64,000 nt of DNA from Epiperipatus broadwayi (Eukaryota; Onychophora; Udeonychophora; Euonychophora; Peripatidae): positions 9,369,967 to 9,433,966 of the forward strand of contig JAQFVV010012416.1 of the NCBI GenBank assembly GCA_028023455.1, in the 5' to 3' direction. A program made the translations under genes and the position numbers. A model generated the notes under the pieces. That model had not been told where the DNA came from and searched no databases. It worked only from the letters and a program-made list of their open reading frames with translations. The stretch's first letter is position 1, and each line of letters opens with the position of its first letter. Positions 36,111-45,829 of this stretch are shown here, in pieces.

Positions 36111-37879
36111 AATATTTGTTAATACAAAATTACAAAATCAAAAACCACTAAGAAAAATTATATTAATAGTTAATATCCATAATCTTATAAATTTCTCTAA
36201 TGAATTTAAATTGGAATTTTCAAATCACATTAAAAGATTAACAATTTAGATGGTTCAGACTTGAATGAAATCAATAAAAAGAAAACAGATACTGTACTAA
36301 AAATTACTACACAGACAAGCAATAGAAAAAGGCAGCAATTCACTAGTAAATTTTTGACAACAACAAGGATACATGGAGTCTTATCAATTATTGAAAAAAT
36401 AGAAGATAAAAGACACTTCCATAGGTTGCATACCAAATTCAAAACCTTAGGGATCTCTATGCAACAAACACTAAAAAAAACATAACTGTTCGTCCAATAT
36501 CACCAGCACACTAAAATGCATTATTGCCTTAATAAATATTTTGAGAAACAACGTATAAAGAAAAGAAGAATTTTAAAATGTTTTAAACTGAAAAAGTGAA
36601 TAATTGAAATTTTGTAAATGGTATAATAAATACATACATATGATATATGAATATACAAATCATTTACTAAGGCAACTTATTCTTTATCTTACCTAGTAAC
36701 AAAGTTTATTATGAATAAATGAAAAAATAAATCTACCTTTCATTTTCTATCTCCATTCTTAAATAGATATGTAAATGAACAATGATAATAAAAATGAAAT
36801 TTTTGCTTCTCCAGAACTTAGATGAAAGATGGATTCAATTTTCTATCTATATAGTAAATTATGATATTAAATGATATATAAACATTACTTGGTAAGTACT
36901 TTGTTATAGTCTTCAACTTAGCAATAAGACTTTAAAGAAATACATCTGTGGAATAATAACAAAAAAATAAAACAATTCCCAAAAATATAAAACATATTTA
37001 GTAATGAAAGAAAAGGCATTTCCACAATAACAAGAAAAGATGGAGTATTATTAAAAAGAAGAATGATATCATGAATTATATTACAAAATTCTTCAGAAGA
37101 TTTTTTAAAAAAGTAACCTCTATGATTAGGACATCTTTAAAATTCACAGTATTTTAATTGAAATGGTTAGATATATAATTAAACCTATGAAAAATGGAAA
37201 CCTCCAGAAAATGATGGAATTATTAGATATTTTAAAAGAAACAGATAAATAGAAAAATTGTTGGTAAATCTATATACCAAATATCTAAATAATAAATATC
37301 AAATACTGAAAGAATGTAGTGGTGATATAGATTTTTTTAAAAATTAAAAGATAGAAATTATAGATTTTTATCAATCTTCTATCATTTCTATATAAGATTT
37401 TTATTAAAATCATCACAATTCATCTGCAAAGAGGTTTGGATTCAAATCAACCAAAAGAAATATGATTTAAACATGATTTCAATAGAGTAGATTATACACA
37501 AGTATTTAAAAAAATTACAGAAAAAAACCCCAATAACTATGAGTTATCATTATGCTTTAGATTTGTAAATTATATTTAATACTGTAACTATTTCTGCAGA
37601 GAATATGGACAAATTCTGAAAAACATTTATTAAAATGAAACAACAGAAATTAGTCTGAAAAATGATACTAAAAAATTTAATACTGATAAAGATCAGTGAT
37701 GAAGCGTTACTTTTTTGGAAACAGGAGCATACTTCTTTTTTTTGTAATGTTTTATTTCACTTGCCACAACAATTTTTACATAATATCACCTAATATATAT
37801 ATATATTGTACCAGGTGCATTCAGAAGAATGATCCAGAGTACTCTATTTGCTAGGTTTAACTGGGTTTAAACCTTATTT

Positions 37880-38175
37880 ATCATAATTTTATAATTTTAT
37901 ATTATGAATGTTACGTGAACGGACTGGCCCTTCGAGCAGAGGGGAAAATACCATCAACAGCAGAGCTATATCAATGATACCCACAGTCAGACCGAGCTAT
38001 GCAACACATAACATGATCATATTTCCAGACCGTGGCCCACCACGACTGCTAGATTCAAACCCCTACTATCCAAGCACTTTGTTTTGAGGTAAACCTCTGG
38101 CGGCAGCTAATTACATGGGGTAACTAACATGCTTTGGACAGTAGGCCCATAATCCAGTGCTTGAAATATCTCATG
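37880..38175. other. GC-richer island, unrecognised
   Basis: This block, from GGTGCATTCAGAAG-like sequence through CAGTAGGCCCATAATCCAGT, is visibly richer in G+C than anything nearby. On the minus strand GGGTTTGAATCTAGC resembles a tRNA B-box, but no matching A-box at tRNA spacing is seen. No open frame of note. It could be a SINE or a fragment of the inserted element. Confidence 0.4.
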
Positions 38176-38459
38176 ACTAGCTCAATCAAAAGTAATACAA
38201 TAATCTGACACATTATTGCCTTAATTAGTGGTAAAGAATTGACCTGAAGATAATTTATTTTTAAATAAGTACTTATTATCCTAATTTTAACTACTTTTAT
38301 AGAAATTTAACTAAATAAGACAATGATAATTACATATAATGACCATACACATTCTTAATTCATACACTAGAATATCATATAAGCATTAAATAATATTTGA
38401 CATTTAAAAACATGCACATCAATAGTTCTTTATGCATGCTATAGAATTCATTATTAAGT

Positions 38460-39060
38460 GACTCTGGGAGGCTTAAAATTATTGCAATGGCTACAACAAT
38501 GGAAATAAAAAAATGTTATTTGTTACCTAGGATTTTAGAATGTGGATACTTCTTGCTGTTTGCTGCTTCATGTGGAAATCTTTCCAACCAGTTGGATTTG
38601 AGGTTTTTGTGGAGATTTAATGCTTAATATTCCATGGCATTATTCTTTAAGACAATTAAACATTCCTGGCAATTTTTCAAGTTGTTAAGCAGGCATCATT
38701 TTTACTGGGCAAATTGCTGTTTCATCAGACTCAGGCTTGGAGAAGTCATATGATTCCAGTGGCTGTTAGCACTGCATGGCCTTTATTAACAAATGCATGA
38801 GAAGACTGACTGAGAACTGATTGAATGAACTCAACTGATTTCGAACTCAATTGATGAAAATCCAGACTATTTATATGATGACCTGTTGTCACTTTGGCAA
38901 TTGGTTTTTATGTCCACCAGCTATATTTGTTGTTGAAGTTCCTCCACTGTTTTTGAATACATTCCTTAGATAAGCTTTTGATTATGTGTTTTCATTTGGT
39001 AACCATTGCAAATTTGTTGTTTTGTGGATTTTTAATTCGTAGCCATTGCAAATTCTGTGT
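38460..39060. other. Moderate-complexity segment, unrecognised
   Basis: Composition is less AT-biased than the surroundings. It contains a short internal duplication (GGTAACCATTGCAAATT near 38998 and CGTAGCCATTGCAAATT near 39038). No frame resembles a known family. Confidence 0.4.
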
Positions 39061-39210
39061 TTATATATCTTATGATTATACAATATTTTTTAACTTTCAT
39101 GTATTCCTTATTATTAAACACGCATATATATATATATTTCTAAAATCAACTCATTTAGTTTTTAAGATTACCTTTTTTTAAAAATAGTTTTCAACGAAGA
39201 GAGAGGGTAC

Positions 39211-39218
39211 CTTTAATT
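39211..39218. repeat. Merlin-2 target duplication, left
   Basis: CTTTAATT here and CTTTCATT at 42356-42363, 7 of 8 identical, which fits the 8-bp duplication expected for Merlin. Confidence 0.85.
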
Positions 39219-39498
39219 GGTACTTACGGATAATTTGCCTGATGACGTATTTGACCCACCGGTTTCCCTTCCGGTAGGCATCGATGATCTTTGTATGACA
39301 ACGTTGTCATGGCAACGAAGTGACTGGCGTGATTAATCCATCAGAGAGTCAATTTTTTTTTTAACCGCGAGATTTAAAATTCGGAGAGAGATTTGGGAAA
39401 TTTTTTGATTTTTCTGTCTATTGTGATTTTGCTATCCACTTGATCACAGTGATTTTTTTCAGCTCTTCCATTGTGTTTTTGATATTTTACTTTGTGAT

Positions 39499-40383
39499 AT
39501 GGCTGAAGCTCCAAGAACCTTGTTTAGTTTACTGAGTACGGAGGAAGAAGCGATCATCTTCTTACAAGACCGCGGTCTTCTCCCCAAAAGGAAATTATGT
39601 CAAAATGGGCATGAAATAAAAAAGTATATTCACAATTCCAAGAAACAATGGCGATGTAACTTGAAGGATTGCCTGTCAGAAATTGCAATTAGAAAAGGCA
39701 CGTGGTTTGTCGGCTCCAAAATGACTTTCGTGACCGCTATACGTTTCATCTATAGTTGGTCCAAAGAATTAACATCGATAACATTTTGTGCAGAGGAATT
39801 GAATATTTCGGACAAAACTGTTATCGATTGGAACAACTACCTCCAGGAAGTTTGTACCTGGAGATTGTTAAGAAATGAAAGGCGGAAAATCGGAGGTCCC
39901 AACACAATCGTTGAGATTGATGAAAGCCTCTTCACAAAACGGAAGAACAATGCCGGAAGAGTCCTACCACAGCAATGGCTATTTGGTGGTGTGTGCAGAG
40001 AGACTGAGGAATGCTTTATTGTAGCCATTCGAGATAGAAATGCGTCTACTCTCATGCAAGAAATTTTGCAAAATGTACACGAAGGCTCGACTATCTACAG
40101 CGATTGCTGGAAGGGATACAAGAGCGAAGAGTTAGCTGAGGCTGGATATGAACACCATCGTGTTAATCACACATACAACTTCGTAGACCCCACAACTGGC
40201 GTACATACACAGAATGTTGAAAGGTTGTGGGGTTTGGTCAAATGGCGTAATAAAAAACACAGAGGGACAGCACGTCAGCACCTGGACTCATATTTGAGCG
40301 AGTTTATGTGGAGGCAGTCGTACAAAGCTGATCCTTTCGCTGCAACTTTAGAACATATATCCCAATTCAGTCCTCCACAGTGA
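39499..40383 (+). CDS. Merlin transposase (ISXO2-like DDE domain)
   Basis: This 294-residue protein should catalyse cut-and-paste transposition of Merlin-2 in the nucleus. An N-terminal Cys/His cluster (C34, H38, C53, C58 in CQNGHE...WRCNLKDC) looks like a zinc ribbon for DNA binding. A helical stretch follows (FVTAIRFIYSWSKE), then the DDE core: VEIDESLF with D141, SIYSDCWKGY-type STIYSDCWKG with D202, and HTQNVERLWG with E241, followed by K248. This is the IS1016/IS1595-like arrangement known for Merlin and for ISXO2-like transposases. Length is typical for the family. The start ATG at 39499 gives an N-terminus (APRTLFSLLSTEEEA) shared with the Merlin-1 pseudogene. The frame is free of stops and reads through one exon. 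GC content is higher than in the flanks. Activity cannot be read from sequence. Domestication is unlikely because it sits between its own terminal repeats. Confidence 0.95.
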   Translation: MAEAPRTLFSLLSTEEEAIIFLQDRGLLPKRKLCQNGHEIKKYIHNSKKQWRCNLKDCLSEIAIRKGTWFVGSKMTFVTAIRFIYSWSKELTSITFCAEELNISDKTVIDWNNYLQEVCTWRLLRNERRKIGGPNTIVEIDESLFTKRKNNAGRVLPQQWLFGGVCRETEECFIVAIRDRNASTLMQEILQNVHEGSTIYSDCWKGYKSEELAEAGYEHHRVNHTYNFVDPTTGVHTQNVERLWGLVKWRNKKHRGTARQHLDSYLSEFMWRQSYKADPFAATLEHISQFSPPQ

Positions 40384-40489
40384 ACGCTATTTGTAAGTAA
40401 TTTTAATTTTTTTATAATAATTATAATTTTAGAATTAATTATATTATTGAATATAGACAATAAGTAATCCAAATGCATGTAAAAGTAAC

Positions 40490-40830
40490 GTCACCATTAA
40501 TGCCATATTCGCATTAAATCTTTATTTTAAATGTACAAACAATTTTTGTTAACATTTCTTCAATTATCAAACTTCCACTTCATTATGTTTCATTTGTAAA
40601 TAATTTTCAATAATTTTTTTAATAAAATTACCAATATACAGTCCGTTTTTAAAATTACCAAATGCTTGTAGAAAGTACGGCCTCTTACACCACATTTTAT
40701 ACAAGATGGCCATTAATGGTAGATTCGCATTAACTTTTTTTTTTAAAAATTTACAAAAAAAATTTTTTTTTATATTTCTTCAATTATCAAACTTCCACTT
40801 AATTACATTTAATTTGTAAATAATTTTTGT
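40490..40830 (+). repeat. Two diverged 220-bp direct repeats in Merlin-2
   Basis: The stretch CCATTAATG, GATTCGCATTAA ... TTTCTTCAATTATCAAACTT recurs with a 220-bp offset (40556 and 40776 for TTCTTCAATT). It lies between the transposase and the 198-bp array and seems to be an older, related repeat layer. Confidence 0.65.
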
Positions 40831-40835
40831 ATTTT

Positions 40836-41851
40836 GGGGTTAATATTTCTACAAATATCAAATTATTTATCGTAAATTCATTGGCTATACAGTACGCTTT
40901 TAAAATTAGCCAATGTGATCGCCATTAATGGCACATTTTCAATAATTTTTTGTTTTATATTTTGTATTGACCTTATTTTGTATTTCATGCACGTAAATTT
41001 TCACTAATTTGTTGGGGTTTTTTTTTGTATTTTTGGGTTAATATTTCTACAAATATCAAATTATTTTTCGTAAATTCATTGGCTATACAGTACGCTTTTA
41101 AAATTAGCCAATGTGATCGCCATTAATGGCACATTTTCAATAATTTTTTGTTTTTATATTTTGTATTGACCTTATTTTGTATTTCATGCATGTAAATTTT
41201 CACTAATTTGTTGGGGTTTTTTTTGTATTTTTGGGTTAATATTTCTACAAATATCAAATTATTTTTCGTAAATTCATTGGCTATACAGTACGGTTTTAAA
41301 ATTAGGCAATGTGATCGCCATTAACGGCACATTTTCCATAATTTTTGTTTTTATATTTTGTATTGACTTTATTTTGTATTTCATGCATGTAAATTTTCAC
41401 TAATTTGTTGGGTTTTTTTTTTGTATTTTTGGGTTAATATTTCTACAAATATCAAATTATTTATCGTAAATTCATTGGCTATACAGTACGCTTTTAAAAT
41501 TAGCCAATGTGATCGCCATTAATGGCACATTTTCAATAATTTTTTGTTTTTATATTTTGTATTGACCTTATTTTGTATTTCATGCACGTAAATTTTCACT
41601 AATTTGTTGGGTTTTTTTTTGTATTTTTGGGTTAATATTTCTACAAATATCAAATTATTTTTCGTAAATTCATTGGCTATACAGTACGCTTTTAAAATTA
41701 GCCAATGTGATCGCCATTAATGGCACATTTTCAATAATTTTTTGTTTTTATATTTTGTATTGACCTTATTTTGTATTTCATGCACGTAAATTTTCACTAA
41801 TTTGTTGGGTTTTTTTTTGTATTTTTGGGTTAATATTTCTACAAATATCTA
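40836..41851 (+). repeat. 198-bp tandem repeat, about five copies, in Merlin-2
   Basis: The marker TAATATTTCTACAAATATC begins at 40841, 41039, 41237, 41435, 41633 and 41831, exactly 198 bp apart. Each unit also has GGCTATACAGTACGCTTTTA and AATGTGATCGCCATTAATGG. Copies are nearly identical, which implies recent expansion. It sits only between the transposase and the right end, so unlike Merlin-1 it is one-sided. Confidence 0.95.
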
Positions 41852-41877
41852 TATTTTGTATTTTATATCTTGTACTA

Positions 41878-41939
41878 CAAGCTTCGCTTGTCAAAAAACA
41901 CAAAGGACCCCCCCCCAATAACTACAGCGCTACGCGCTG
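41878..41939. repeat. Two perfect short hairpins in Merlin-2
   Basis: CAAGCTTCGCTTG (41878-41890) and CAGCGCTACGCGCTG (41925-41939) are perfect stem-loops with three-base loops, separated by a run of nine or more C. They mark the point where the 198-bp array ends. Confidence 0.8.
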
Positions 41940-42171
41940 TTATAATTGGCCACATTTTTAAGATTTTTGAATAGTTTTCATGCATGAAATTTTGTATTGA
42001 CCTTATTAAATTTTCACTAATTTTTTCTTTTTTTTGTATTTTTTTTCAGGACCAAGAAACATGCTGGTGTTCAGTCGGTGTGTATCACGTGACATTCCTT
42101 TTGTTTTACGTTAAAATTTTTATATTTTTGCCATTTTACTTTGTATTTTATCACATAACCCGATGACGTAT

Positions 42172-42333
42172 TACCCTGAAGGCATACCGATTTAATGTTG
42201 CGCTTTTTAACGTGACGTGTTCACGTGATATGCGGACACATCTTAGCGAGTAGATTTGTCTGCAGATCACTTGGAGACGTTATCTTAAAAATCGCAACAT
42301 TAGACCGGTATGCCTTCAGGGTAATACGTCATC
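42172..42333. repeat. Snap-back of the Merlin-2 subterminal sequence
   Basis: The 41 bp at 42172-42212 (GATGACGTATTACCCTGAAG ...) are repeated in inverted orientation at 42293-42333 with about two mismatches, overlapping the inner part of the right terminal repeat. The intervening 80 bp are GC-richer. The left end of the element shows no equivalent long hairpin, only ACCGG/CCGGT. Confidence 0.88.
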
Positions 42334-42649
42334 AGGCAAATTATCCGTAAGTACCCTTTCATTTTATAAAATGATTTATTTCTTAAACTTTTATCAAGTT
42401 AAACCTTCTCCCCCTTCTAATTAATTAATAGTAACTTTTATAAATTATTTCTTTTTTTAGCAACATGCATTTTGTTTAATAAAAAAAACACTTTAGACTT
42501 TTATAAATAACAATCTCTCAACTGAAACCTTCACATTATTTGAGAATTTTATTTTAATAATTTTTAGACAAAAATTATTATATGTACAACTAGTACAATA
42601 TATTACACACATGTAGAAAAATCTGCAACTCTCTTATCTGTAAATCAGA

Positions 42650-43080
42650 GAATACATTATCAATATATTTTTATCTTCCAAATCCTTTTAACGTTCTTAA
42701 AAGTTTCAATTGTAAATTAGATCTTAGCATTGTTTGAACTTTTTAATAATCAACCAAGAATGTTTTAGTCAAATTCATTCTTTGCTGTATATAAAAACAA
42801 TTTAACTGTTGATAAAAAAAATTGAAAGTCAACAGTAATTCTATACAAAAAAATAATAAATTTGAATTGCTCATTCTAATTTGATTGATTAGTTTAAATA
42901 TACATAATACATTATCAATATATTTTTATATTCCAAATTCTTTTAACATTCTTAAAAGTTTTAACTGTAAATTGGATCTTAACATTGTTTGAACTTCTTA
43001 TAACCAACCAAGAATGCGTTAGTCAAATTCATTTTTTGCCATATATAAAAACAATTTAACTGTTGGTAAAAAAATTGAAA
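42650..43080 (+). repeat. Tandem duplication, about 255-bp offset
   Basis: ACATTATCAATATATTTTTA followed by 170 bp recurs from 42907, including the AACCAAGAATG and AAAAACAATTTAACTGTTG blocks. It lies inside the 5.5-kb insertion, just outside Merlin-2. Confidence 0.85.
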
Positions 43081-43177
43081 CTGAATTTTTAAATTGAATT
43101 TTAATTAAAGCTTTGAAAGTTGTAGTGAATTTTTCTATGGAAGCATCATTCCATTCAATACATGGATGCTTCATCCC

Positions 43178-43960
43178 TGATAAAGATCTATAACAGAATG
43201 AGTATTTCTCTAAAACTTTTTACATGCCATTTTACAGTGAGATTTTACAAATAATGTGGGTTGCACAATTAATGCTTCAGAATTTCTGGAAATATTACAG
43301 AAAGTAAAAAAATGCTACTAAAAATGAAGTCTAGCAACACTGACTTTTCAAATATAAAAAATTAGAGATTGATAGTGCAAATTTAAAAAATAATAATAAC
43401 TATAAATACTTTGATCAAATCATTAATACAGATGAAAACATAATAGAATTAAACCTGCATAGATTTTTTGATAGAATAATTTAATATTAAAAGGAAATAT
43501 GTCTTATCTATTAGGGAAAAGTTTTTTAATAAATGGGTTTTATCAGTGATTTTATATATGGATCCGAGATTTAATCACTTCATAAAATAGAAATATAGTT
43601 TCATATCACACACTAAAGCATGTTAAGATATATATAGGGAAAAACTAGGAAGGATTCAAAGTAAAATAGATGGGCAATAGAACAAATATTACACCAGTGA
43701 AAGAATTAAGAAGCTAAAATGGAGTGGAATGAACATGTTTCTAGAAAAAAAGACAAATAAATAGACAATTAAACTAAAAAATTTGATTGTAAAAACCTAA
43801 AATATGATCACATGGCAAATGAATAGATAAGGAAACTTGCTGGAGTGCTGTAGAAAAAAAAAACTATGAATCAGAAAATTGAATTAAGCTCAGAGATTTT
43901 TTATCTTGTAATGGATTAACAATGCTTGAAAATAATAATGATGATGATGATAAAATATAT
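43178..43960 (+). mobile_element. Decayed RTE-clade LINE, 3' part
   Basis: Continues the copy that starts at 34870. TTCTCTAAAACTTTTTACAT matches 61350-61370 of the better copy. AATGCTTCAGAATTTCTGGA matches the region just after FADD. Later segments match the YLGQ and AGHI regions. It ends with an ATGATGATGATGATAA tail (about 43938-43957), the expected RTE 3' end. Confidence 0.8.
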
Positions 43961-43964
43961 AATA

Positions 43965-44425
43965 GTTTTCAAATAAATAAAGAATGAGAAAGATGAAGTA
44001 GCATCTATTATATATATGAATTTAATTTTTAAGAAATAATTAAAATCCATGTATATTTCTATTTACTCTTTTCTTGACCTAATACATAGAATCAATCAAT
44101 GTCAAGCGCAGACGATATATTAATTCTTTTCTAAATCTGAAATAAATGCAAAAAAGCATCTGCAAATAATACTGTCAAAATATTCAGAGAGAAAAAAATA
44201 AGAGATTTGAATAATCCAAACATGTGAAAGTCTTTTATATATTTCCTAACGCAGTATATAATAATTCTAATAGTAAAAATAAACGTTAAATGCAGGCTCT
44301 TATTTTTCAATGAACTGATTATGACTTATGATAGTGATACAATTATTGCATTAATTACATTTAATCAAAAAATATAATGAATTTCATATATATGTATTTT
44401 TTATTTTCACTTCGTTGTATATGTC
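43965..44425. other. AT-rich noncoding stretch, nothing recognised
   Basis: No supported feature. Confidence 0.45.
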
Positions 44426-44431
44426 TGCTTG

Positions 44432-44532
44432 TGGGTTAGTCTTCTTTTCATCCAATATTTATTTGAATAAGTAAAACTTCCGGTGTCGAGCACTTAACAA
44501 AACAAATATTGGATGAAAAAAAAACTAACTCA
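44432..44532. repeat. Short foldback
   Basis: GTGGGTTAGTCTTCTTTTCA, then TCCAATATTTATTT, pairs with the inverted AAATATTGGATGAAAAAAAA, ACTAACTCAC across a loop that contains TTCCGGTGTCGAGCACTT. Arms are about 28 bp. No target duplication identified. Confidence 0.7.
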
Positions 44533-44539
44533 CTTCACC

Positions 44540-45340
44540 AGGCATACTGATACTTTTGCAATATTATTACATATATGCATGTATATGTTTTATTAAGATT
44601 AAATTACTAATAATAAAATAATGTAAAAAAAATATTTTTAGGATCAAATATTCTTTTAATTTTCTAACATATTTCAGGCACAAATGGTTTAAACTTACAT
44701 ATAAATGTACAAATATATATTGCAAACACGTTTATATACTAATAAAAAATATCATTAACATTATCATAATAAATTAATTACAATTGAAATTTTATCTCTT
44801 GGATATTTTCAAGTTCTTAAGTAATAATTATGATATTAATATTTTATTTATGCATTTATATATACATGTGTCTATCCATATACAAATATATATATATGCA
44901 TGTAAATACATGTCTGTTGGCGACTTAAAATTCAAAGATCTTGAAGTTTAAACCTAATTTCGGCCTGATTATAAATGTGATACGATACTATTCGCATGTT
45001 CAAGTTTTCAATTATATGTACTCTTGAGTACATATAGTTTAATTCAAATAATATAATGTTGTTAGCGAAAAATGACTATCTTATTTCAATTTTAAAATGT
45101 AACAATTATAAGTGAAGATTACTATTGATGTAATCTATTTTACTTAGAAATCTAACAAAAAATTGAAATCAGAGTAATCAATAAAGATTTTTAAAAATAC
45201 TAGAAGTAGATAAAAGCAGACAACTTTGATTCTTTCTTTTTTTTTTTTAAATAAAAGTACAACTCTAATAAAATTAGCAATACGTTTTAAAATATTATGA
45301 ATAAAAATGTTAAGCTATTACGAAAATAAAATATTAAATT
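44540..45340. other. AT-rich noncoding stretch, nothing recognised
   Basis: Many TATA-type runs and nothing recognised. Confidence 0.45.
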
Positions 45341-45358
45341 ACTAATCAACAGAACACT

Positions 45359-45801
45359 CATCACATGATCACCATTCTTTATGCTTACAGAAGCTATTTT
45401 TCACAGAGGCAAAACTCTCCATATAGTAGTGCCATTCAGTGGAAGCCAGAGTAATCAATGAATGTAGGAAGATTTGTGCATAAATCCCTATCTAGTGCCT
45501 ACTCATCCAATATCCCCAGACTAATTTCCAGCTTGTGGCTTTCATCAGTGAGGATCTTCGGATCTGAGAGCACTGCACCTAGATCTTAGGATCTAATGCA
45601 ACCCTTCAGCAGTCTGAGATCTAGGTACAAGTGCTCTCATATCCAAGACTACTCACTGATGAAAGCCACAAGCTAGAAACTAGTCTGGGGATATTAGTTG
45701 ACTAAGCACTAGATAGGATTTTATACACAACCTTCCTGCATCCATTGATTACTCTGGCTTGCGCTGAGTGGTGCTACTGTATGGAGTTTTGCCTCTGTGG
45801 A
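45359..45801 (-). mobile_element. Snap-back retroposon (P2) with 12-bp target duplication
   Basis: Flanked by CAACAGAACACT at 45347-45358 and 45802-45813. Read on the minus strand, it is a palindrome of two arms of about 200 bp with little loop (centre near 45608), followed by a single-copy tail ending GAATGGTGATCATGTGATG. Arm landmarks are GGCAAAACTC, CCTACTCATCCAATATCCCC, TCATCAGTGAGGATCTTCGG and TAGATCTTAGGATCTAATGC. It is the cleanest example of the palindrome-plus-tail layout. Confidence 0.88.
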
Positions 45802-45829
45802 CAACAGAACACTTATTAGCTGTGCCAAG

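Larger units (their letters stand above)
34870..37694 (+). mobile_element. Decayed RTE-clade LINE, 5' part
   Basis: Aligns by eye with 59490-61330 of the better RTE copy. The AATTAGAAGAAAAAGTAAAG segment (34908-34927) corresponds to its GAAGTTAGAAGAAAAGGTG segment. TTTATGTCCTAACAAGTTCT matches the VYAPTSS codons. The frame 36261-36485 corresponds to [25 protein letters not shown]. 37000-37690 covers the RT fingers and motif A region. Many stops occur. Two S2-core repeats (35461-36100) interrupt it. The element resumes at 43178 after a large insertion. Confidence 0.75.
39219..42355 (+). mobile_element. Merlin-2: apparently complete Merlin DNA transposon
   Basis: The 3137-bp element has perfect 33-bp terminal inverted repeats (39219-39251 and 42323-42355) that start GGTACTTACGGATAATTTGC. 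It is bounded by an 8-bp duplication with one mismatch. It carries one uninterrupted transposase frame on the plus strand and, downstream of it, a 198-bp tandem repeat and a terminal hairpin. Both Merlin elements in the window start GGTACTT, yet the rest of their ends is unrelated. The intact frame and perfect termini suggest recent activity, whereas the mismatch in the duplication indicates some age. Confidence 0.93.
37695..43177. mobile_element. 5.5-kb insertion splitting the RTE copy
   Basis: RTE similarity stops at about 37694 and resumes at about 43178, near the same element coordinate. The 12-bp CTGATAAAGATC occurs at both breakpoints (37683-37694 and 43178-43189), consistent with a target duplication. 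The left edge reads AGTGATGAAGCG, and the right edge reads GGATGCTTCATCC, giving a short inverted GATGAAGC at the termini. A GGAAGCATC...GGATGCTTC hairpin also sits at the right end. The insertion contains Merlin-2 as a nested element. Its own family was not recognised. Confidence 0.55.

Noticed and set aside
35561-36249. Frames starting MHLVLNQHSSVGP and MVNQHSLVGP
   Set aside because: They are readings of the S2 core repeat (see also the minus-strand frame at 58210-58419). The similarity reflects repeat DNA, not a protein family.
37695-43177. Helitron explanation for the 5.5-kb insertion because of a hairpin near its right end
   Set aside because: There is no CTRR terminus after the hairpin, and a 12-bp direct repeat flanks the insertion, whereas Helitrons make no target duplication.
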